64,000 nt of DNA, taken from positions 39,414,174 through 39,478,173 of the forward strand of contig NC_063061.1 of the NCBI RefSeq assembly GCF_018812025.1. The letters run 5' to 3'. Source of the DNA: Megalobrama amblycephala (lineage: Eukaryota > Chordata > Actinopteri > Cypriniformes > Xenocyprididae). Of the stretch, positions 56,894 to 64,000 are shown in pieces. Both the position numbers and the translations under genes were made by a program. The notes under the pieces were generated by a model. The model did no database searches. It had not been told where the DNA came from and saw nothing but the letters and a program-made list of their open reading frames with translations. Each line of letters starts with the position of its first letter. Within the stretch, counting starts at the first letter, position 1.

Positions 56894-58675
56894 AACACGA
56901 CCCGGGTGACTATAATATATTTTTAAGAGAACATTCACAGCATGAAATGCAAACATTGAGCTCTCGTATACAATACAAGAGGGAGGAGGGCATATGTGGA
57001 GCTTTCTGAGTCGTTTCAGGTGGTCTGAAGTGTTTCAGCATCTACAGGAGATAAAGCAGCATTGAGTTCAGCTGGTGTGAGATTACTCACCGCGACGCCT
57101 CAATGAATCACAGAGAGACAGACAGCACATCGTATCCATCATAAATCTGTCACTGCATCACTGACGTACCTGCACAGGTGAGAGCGCCACATTTCCCTGC
57201 TTCTCCTCGAGTTCCTGAGGAGAAGCAAAAACAGACCCAGATGAGTCACTAGTAACAGGGAACGTTCTGGCAAGGTTCTCTCGAAGTTAAAAACAGTAAC
57301 ATTTGTTATTTTGTCTTTAATAATGTTCTCAAAACATTAGCACACAAACAAGCGATGCATCTTCCCCCATAGACTCCCACTGTAAACCTGATGATGCATA
57401 AAAATGATCACGACCAGATACTGTCTATGACTTTATGTGGTTCCCTTGGAGCAGGTGGTGTTAAATTTTGAAGGCCCTTCAGGAGCAGCTTTGTTAAAAT
57501 GGAGTCAAGTGGTCTAAATTGAGTGCAGAAGATTATAGACAAAAATCTGCTTGTCCTGCAGAACAGATCTCACGTCCGTCTCTGACATCAAACATCCTGT
57601 TTCCTCTTTTGTTGTGGTTAAGCAGCAAATTTGAGCCTGTTGTTCTTCCTTTACTGGATCAAAGGTGACAGAAGTTCCTCTCACAGTGTCAGAAACTGGT
57701 TACGGTTCTTAAAACCACCGCGACAGAACGCTGACATTTAGCACTAATACTAAAATAGCAATATAGCCAGGAACGTGAATAAAGAAGGTCTTTAAGACCA
57801 CCTGATGTGTGTTTTGGGGCAGATCTTGACATGAGTGAACAGGAAGTGCTCTAATGGCCTTTAATGGGGCGTGTTAATGCAGAAATCAATAAAGAAACGA
57901 GTGACGGATTACGCTTCACAAGACTAAAACAGACAAAATATGGGGTCAGAGGTCAAGTTTCTGAGGGAACCTGATGAGTGCAGGATGGATATGTCTGATG
58001 ATCAGTCATGTGACTGTCAAACAACAGTCCGAGCTGAACGAAATGATGTTTATTTCCGTAAAAAGTCTGAGGTCTGATATTTATTATGCTTTCATTTCCT
58101 GGGAATGTGTCAGTGGTTATTATCATGGATTATTACGGTTCATTCCTGTTATTAACATTCAGTAATATTATCGCTTTGACTGCACAGATGAGAACAAAAC
58201 ATGATCTGAATAATGACTCTATTGAGCTGCTTTACATTCTCATTATTGATTAATTTTGGAACATGAACTGTTCTATTAAAGTGAAACAATCTGTATGTTT
58301 AAAGCTTCGATGTCATCCTGATGTTTGGAATTCTCGTCTCCATGGCAACCCCAGATTCCTGTGATGTCACCGGGACTGTGGAATGCGATGGAATAATTCC
58401 AGAACACACCTGCTTCCTGCAGACAACAGGAAGTTATTGTTATAGTTTTACAGTTATCTCCTCTCATATAATCTGTTTGTCTCTCTCGGTAGGTTTGAAT
58501 ATTTCATGTCGACAGACTCAGCATTTTTCACTCGCGCTGATGCTTCATTTTCAGAATCTCTGGGAATCTCTCCTGCTGTGAGGCTGTTCGAGGACACCCA
58601 AATGCAGCAGATGTGGGCGGGACTTCCTCTGTCTGACCAATGACAGGTGGGAGACGAATAAATATGAATGCATAA
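56894..58675. other. No confident gene
   Basis: Holds the 45-bp exon candidate (57170..57214), a MITE fragment (57250..57345) and non-repetitive DNA at 57540..58660. 58330..58350 contains CTCCATGGCAACC, close to an RFX X-box. A good acceptor on the minus strand at 58444 is followed by 56 open codons ending in TAA at 58276, unrecognised. Confidence 0.3.
57170..57214 (-). other. Candidate 45-bp exon, minus strand
   Basis: On the minus strand TGTTTTTGCTTCTCCTCAG precedes exactly 15 codons (ELEEKQGNVALSPVQ in phase 0) ending GTGCAG before GTACGTCAG. All three frames are open and both splice signals are good. No family match can be made from 15 residues, and no partner exon on this strand was identified nearby. 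Confidence 0.2.
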
Positions 58676-60060
58676 CAGTGGTATATAAAGTACTTGAAAA
58701 CCATACTTGAGTAAAAATATATGACTTTGGTAGAATGTTTAGAATGTTACTTGAGTAAAAGTTTTAAAGTATGATATTTTTTGTACTTAACCCTCTGGAG
58801 TCTGAGGCTGATTTGGGGCCTGGAGAAGTTTTGACATGCCCTGACATTTGTGCTTTTTTCAGTTGTTCATAAACATATTAATGACAAAAGTGTCATTACA
58901 CTGTATTCAGCACAAACTAGGCTACAATAATATGTAAGGAACATGTATGTACATGTTTGTATTTTTGAAGGAATAACGTTTATGCGTGGTTATTGAAAAA
59001 ACAAAAAAATTAAGTCACTGAAATAAGGCCAAAAAAAAAAAAAAATTAAATCTGTGTTCACAAGACTTCTGGGTATTGGAGGTTGTAGACTAGAGTTTTT
59101 GCTTCAAAATTATGTAAAAAATATCCTTCCTACTCCTTCATATAAAACAATAGAGAGATTTAAATTTTCTAAAACATCTTTGGTCAAGAAACACAGTATG
59201 CGTGGAGGCGTGAATCATCATGAATAATGGGTGATTTACACCTGAGAAGACAAAAGAATCGCATAAAGAGCTCTAATGACCTGCATAAATAATGAGCTCT
59301 TTCAGTCAGGTAAGCTGTGAAAAAAAACCCTGTGATCATATTTCAAAGCTCATCATGGTGTAAATCAAACACAGCAATACTGTGAAATATTATTACAATT
59401 TAAAATAATGGTATTCTATTATATTCTTTAAAATATAATGTATTTCTGTGATGCAAAGTGTCTGAACAGTTATGTTACCTCTATGGCATTTCATATAGGC
59501 TTTTAGCTTAAAAGCATGCACATTTGGAGAAATATTGATGGATTGTTATATGTTTGTCAATTTTCTATACAGAGGAGTAATATTTATTCAGGATTTATTG
59601 TCATTACTATGAGTGCTGGATACTGTGTTTTCAATTCATACTTGCAGCCGGAGGGCGCTCTGTGCACCTTTAGTCCACAAATGCCAATGCTAAAGAAGAA
59701 TAGGCAATCCAGGAACTAACCGAACTAACAGAGGACAGAGATCGCTAACTATGGCTATTCAAAACACTTTTCAAAACAAAAAATAAACGATTGAGATGAT
59801 GAATGCATGTATTGCCTCAGAATTTGCGTCAGAATAGCGCTGACTCCGTGGGCGTGGCCGCATTAGCGGATAATGAGCTGAATCACGGACTTCTGACATG
59901 GCTCTCTTTTCATACGAAAAGTATTTTTTTGATATTAAACGTACTAAAGTATTGAAAGTAAAAATACAAGTAAAATACAAATACTGTTCTACACACAGTT
60001 TGAGCAGCAAGATTGTGTTCAATTTTAACTCTTTCTTACATTTTGTTTCTTTGAATTAAA
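58676..60060. mobile_element. TTAACCCTCTGG element inserted in an older repeat
   Basis: The older repeat (TACTTGAGTAAAAAT blocks) is split at 58787 and resumes at about 59939. The insert begins TTAA-CCCTCTGGAGTCTGAGG, as in piggyBac-type ends, and another TTAA lies at 59935..59938. The right end does not mirror the left, so it is truncated or the boundary is misplaced. No transposase frame. Confidence 0.45.
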
Positions 60061-62117
60061 AAATGACAATGTTAATTGTAAGTTTTAAATATAAAAAATA
60101 CTAATATATTAATTATACATTCATTGTTCATGTTAATTCATAGTGCATTATAACTAACTAACTAACACTTGGTGATTATCTAATCACAATATGTGTTACA
60201 GTGCCGATTAAAAAAAAAGAACTGAAATTAAATACATTTCTGATTTATGTTTCTGTCGCTGCATGATGAGAATACAGTTTAAATATGCAACTTCACTGGA
60301 TAATGAATGCATAACAGTGAACAAATGGATATAAATTAATGCAAATGAGTGGAAACAATCGTGATATTAAACAGTTGTTTTTTTTGTCACACTGTTTTAA
60401 CCGCTTGAGGTACTGCTAATGTTAGCATCCTCAAAACATACTGCTGTTCTCTACTAATGCAGCATCTGCTCAAACTAATGACTTTATAATGATATGAAAG
60501 CATGTACTGTAGTGTACACTGTATAACATACCGATTTGAAGTGTCCCGCTCCGTGCAGCCCTTAGCCTCATGTCACGTGTCAAAACAAACTCTGCGAAGC
60601 ATAAGTGATAGTTTTTATTTCGCCTCTTCACACGTGATTTAGTTTTAGTTATTTTAGTACTTCAACTTAATCTACACTGTCCAGATTCCAGCACTAAGAA
60701 GGCCATGAATCGTCCGTGTTTCAGATAACCTCTGTCGATGACCTCTCCATCTCGTGAAACTCGCGGCTCTGCCTTCTCTCAATCTACATGAATAATTACA
60801 CACTTCTGTGGAATGCCATCAGAGAACCGTGTGTCCTGGACCAGAACTGCAGAACTGCTAAAAATCATGTACGAATATCTAAACGTTCTCAAATCAAGAT
60901 ACATTTACTGCAGAAGAAGCAAGCAAGTCTTAGTTTGTGCTTCAAACAAGAACAGAAATCTGCCAGTGGAGTCAGCCCTTTGAATGAAGTTTATTTTTCT
61001 GACCCCGTCAGCAGATGTTTGCTCTTGTTTAGTAGAGACGCTCCCGCTCCCCGACACGTTCATTTCCACGAGCTCGTGTCTGAGGCTTTTGTGGTGTTGA
61101 AGGTCACCTTCAGCTGTCGTCACGCAAAGAGAGGAAGGATAAGAAACGGCCCCTCTGGACACGGAACAATGAGAAGCACTTCCTGTCTTCCATCTGCTAC
61201 TTCCTGATTAAGGAACGCACAATGAAGATCTGTGTGTCGATAACAGAGAACAGATCGACGTCTCGCGTCTATCAAGACAGATTCATGCACACAACGATGA
61301 TGATATTCCTTCTATATGATGAAAACACGTCTGATGTTCTGACCTCATTGCCAGATGTTTGTTCTCGTTTTAAACATCAAAGTTTGTGATGGAAAACAAG
61401 ACAAAAATACTGAGGAAGAACATCAATGATTATAAATGAATGATTAAATCCATTCTGATGTCACTGAATTGACTGTTTCTCATGATCTGTCACGTGTGTT
61501 TTGAAGGTGTGATGGGTGTGACTCTCATGTCAATCATTTCTGTGTCTGCTTTAGCGAGTGTCGAGTCAGGTCAAGGCGTTGGCGTGTGTGTGTGTGTGTG
61601 TGTCATTAGTGCAGTGTTTTCCCAGTGTGCAGTGAAGCGCTCAGAGATTCTCTGCTGCATTATAAATGCTGAAGGCTGTGTGTCTGTGTGTGTGTGTGTG
61701 TGTGCGTGTGTGTGTTGAGCTGTAGTTCAGTTTTAAGGTGTAAATCTGATCTGTTTTTCATCACCGTCATGTTTAACGCAGTGACCCGTTTCAGTTAATG
61801 ATTGACAGCTCACTGGAATATTTCACATTATTCCACCCTAAAAACTCTGAACTTTTAGCAAATGAATGAACGGAGATTGAGTTCAGGTCAGTTCAGAGAG
61901 GATGATGGAGAGTAAGGGCTTTCAGATGTCTGTATGAAGTCTATAGCTCTTTATACAATACAGATTCAAAGCAGCTCTAATGAACAGGATCAAAAATCAA
62001 TGATGCATAATTCAATTTCAGCTGAAAAGAAGCTCTAAAAACACAGGTGTCATTATTCAGATCGATTCAGCTCAAGTTTTGCTCTCATCAGTGCAGTCAG
62101 ATTGATAATTACTGAAT
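60061..62117. other. No gene; dispersed repeats and TG microsatellites
   Basis: 60870..61030 and 61330..61420 are copies of the ATATCTAAACxTTCTxAAAT repeat. 61585..61603 and 61678..61714 are TG-rich runs. The 139-codon frame at 60788..61207 crosses a repeat copy and is not credible. Confidence 0.4.
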
Positions 62118-63200
62118 TTTACCCAGCTAACAAAAATATATCCCATTAAGTTATAAAAACGTTTTTTTCTGAATGTTCAAAAATCCATTTTTTTAATGCT
62201 TTAAAAACCTTGGTTATGCAAATATTAAGGGAACATATTGTATCATTCTTCAAACATTATGTGAACGTTACTTTTGAGTGTTCTGAAACAAGTAGAAACA
62301 TTTAAGAAACGTTAGACAAACGTCCAACTAAAACATTTCAGAAAAAACGTTCCATGAATGATGTACACGGGTCACTGACGAATAATGTTTCTAAAAGTGT
62401 AAAAAAATAATGGACATATAATTAATTTTGAAGTTTTATTAAGTGTTAACAATGAGATTATGTGCAATTAACACTGATTTTGTCATTTTTTTACAAGATG
62501 GACAAAATTTGTCACTAAAAAATTTCCAAAATCTCGAATGACGATATTTTCAGACAATGCTAACAGGCTGATATCAAGCAAAAGGACAATCAAACATTTT
62601 ATATTTAGAACAAGTTTTTAAAATATTCCAACATTTTCCATGTTTTATAGCGGTTGCACCGAATGACCTGATGTTTCGGGACATGCGTATGATCAAGAGA
62701 AAACATGAATTTATCAAAAAGTTAAGAGAGAGTTAGTTACTTTGCTTCATGACCATGTGGTCCTTTGCAGGTGTCTGAATGATGTCACATCCTGTCACAT
62801 GACTTGATCCAAAATGGTCCCTTTATATCAGTTACTCCGAATGACATCAATTTTTCCAGACATTCTTTCTCATAACAAACGACTTCTACACATAATTTTA
62901 ATATCATTTTGCACTATGTTGATATATGATGTTATAAAATCATGCCAGAATAAAAAATATATACATTTATTACATTTTAAGATGTTTTAATCACAAATGA
63001 AATGGCTGTATTGGACGGTTAAACCGAATGACACTTCAAAATCTTTAAAATATCTTTATATATAATTAAAACCTTCTGGATTCAATAAAAGAGATCTAGT
63101 TGTACTGCCTTACATACTTTGGATGTCATATCTTTGTTTTTTATTATTATTAAGGCCTTTGGATAAAAAAATGAAGTGAACCAGAACGACTGACAGATGA
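62118..63200. mobile_element. MITE fragment followed by a CCGAATGAC-type element
   Basis: 62118..62360 is a CCAGCTAACA-family MITE truncated at its right side. 62365..63200 has repeated CCGAATGAC phrases (62659, 62840, 63023) and begins GGGTCACTGACGAATAATG, a known style of fish DNA element. There is no coding frame. Confidence 0.5.
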
Positions 63201-64000
63201 ACAAAACAAACACTTACTGTGACATTTCTGCATTCAGTCGAGGCTTTTACACAGTGCCAGGTTTATTAGGCAACTAGATTAGGCAATAATGAAAGTCAAT
63301 CATGTAGATTATAGACTACAGACTAATTACCCACAACTCCTCTGTCTGTCTCTCCTGAGCTCTTGTTTTTCATTTGTGTCAGTGGTTAACTTTGCCTGCA
63401 GGTATGAATCTGACACACACACACACACACACACACACACTATATAAACATGCTTTATGACTGTACGTAATCTGAAGTTTTCAGTCAATCCAGTTCTTAC
63501 ATGCATCTGAATAACTGTGATGATGGAAATATCATTTTCTGTCTTTCATTTGTCATCAAGTGAACCAGATGAGACAAAGGTGAAATATCAGGCTTTTTTT
63601 AGTTTAGTTTATTTTTTCACAATATAAAACACAAGCATTACAAAAAAAAAATGATGTTCTTGTCTCGATTTCCAAACAGCTGTCAAAATTAAGTGAGTTT
63701 TTGCTTAAAACAAGAAAAATATCCACCAATGGAAAAAATGAATTTTTTTGTTCTGATTTTAAGCAAAACTCGCTTCATTTAGATACATTTTTCAGAAACA
63801 TCACTTAATATCTTCAATCATTTCTCTTCTCCAGTAAATACAGTACAGTCCAAAAGTTTGGAACCACTAAGATTTTTAATGTTTTTAAAAGAAGTTTCGT
63901 CTGCTCACCAAGGCTACATTTATTTCATTAAAAATACAGTAAAAACAGTAATATTGTGAAATATTATTACAATTTAAAATAACTGTTTTCTATTTGAATA
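63201..64000. other. Repeat-rich right edge
   Basis: 63415..63440 is (CA)13. 63600..63840 is an inverted copy of the dispersed repeat at 17230. 63842..64000 is an abundant cyprinid repeat (AGTCCAAAAGTTTGGAACCA) truncated by the window end. Confidence 0.5.

Noticed and set aside
58276..58443. Terminal-exon-like minus-strand segment after a good acceptor
   Set aside because: 56 open codons but no convincing poly(A) signal, no partner exon and no family similarity.
60788..61207. 139-codon open frame
   Set aside because: It runs through a dispersed repeat copy, lacks splice context and resembles no family.
43200..64000. Search for tal2, fktn or fsd1l exons, the usual neighbours upstream of TMEM38B in tetrapods
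   Set aside because: No bHLH segment or other recognisable piece of these proteins appears on either strand.

Overview
The window is nuclear genomic DNA of a vertebrate. It is AT-rich, intron-bearing and crowded with tandem repeats and short DNA transposons. One gene can be read from start codon to stop codon: a six-exon minus-strand gene for trimeric intracellular cation channel type B (tmem38b, TRIC-B), coding span 28820..43016, 301 codons, all introns GT-AG with compatible phases. The protein sequence and the mix of TTAA-flanked foldback elements, hAT and Tc1 elements and CCAGCTAACA-type MITEs suggest a cypriniform (carp- or zebrafish-like) teleost. The species cannot be fixed from the sequence.

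Layout: 1..26.8 kb has no recognised protein gene. It holds four long GTTGCTAGGGTGTTCT-type minisatellite arrays (2981..4168, 6255..8078, 12437..13662, 14705..16519), TTAA-flanked foldback elements and MITEs, an inverted pair of LTR-like sequences (9604..10238), a hAT element with a perfect 8-bp target duplication (23577..24913), and several non-repetitive patches that could be regulatory. At 26.9..27.3 kb a promoter-like patch is followed on the minus strand by two strong splice-site signatures, perhaps the 5' end of another minus-strand transcript. tmem38b follows, with introns carrying a decayed Tc1 element, a CA microsatellite, a 41-bp minisatellite and several MITEs. Its CpG-rich 5' end lies at about 43.0..43.25 kb. 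A second promoter-like patch facing the other way lies at 43.7 kb. The interval 44..64 kb again lacks a recognisable gene. It is dominated by foldback and hAT elements, a T-rich array (46.3..47.7 kb) and a 4.5-kb minisatellite (48.9..53.5 kb), with a few weak exon candidates.

There is no multi-gene system here. tmem38b acts alone as an ER/SR counter-ion channel. The more interesting features concern genome structure: two minisatellites that seem to have grown inside copies of one transposon family, a 465-bp stretch duplicated without a mismatch, a 2,270-bp segmental duplication, transposons nested at sites whose empty version is visible elsewhere in the window, and an interleaved unique/minisatellite mosaic that may be an assembly artefact.
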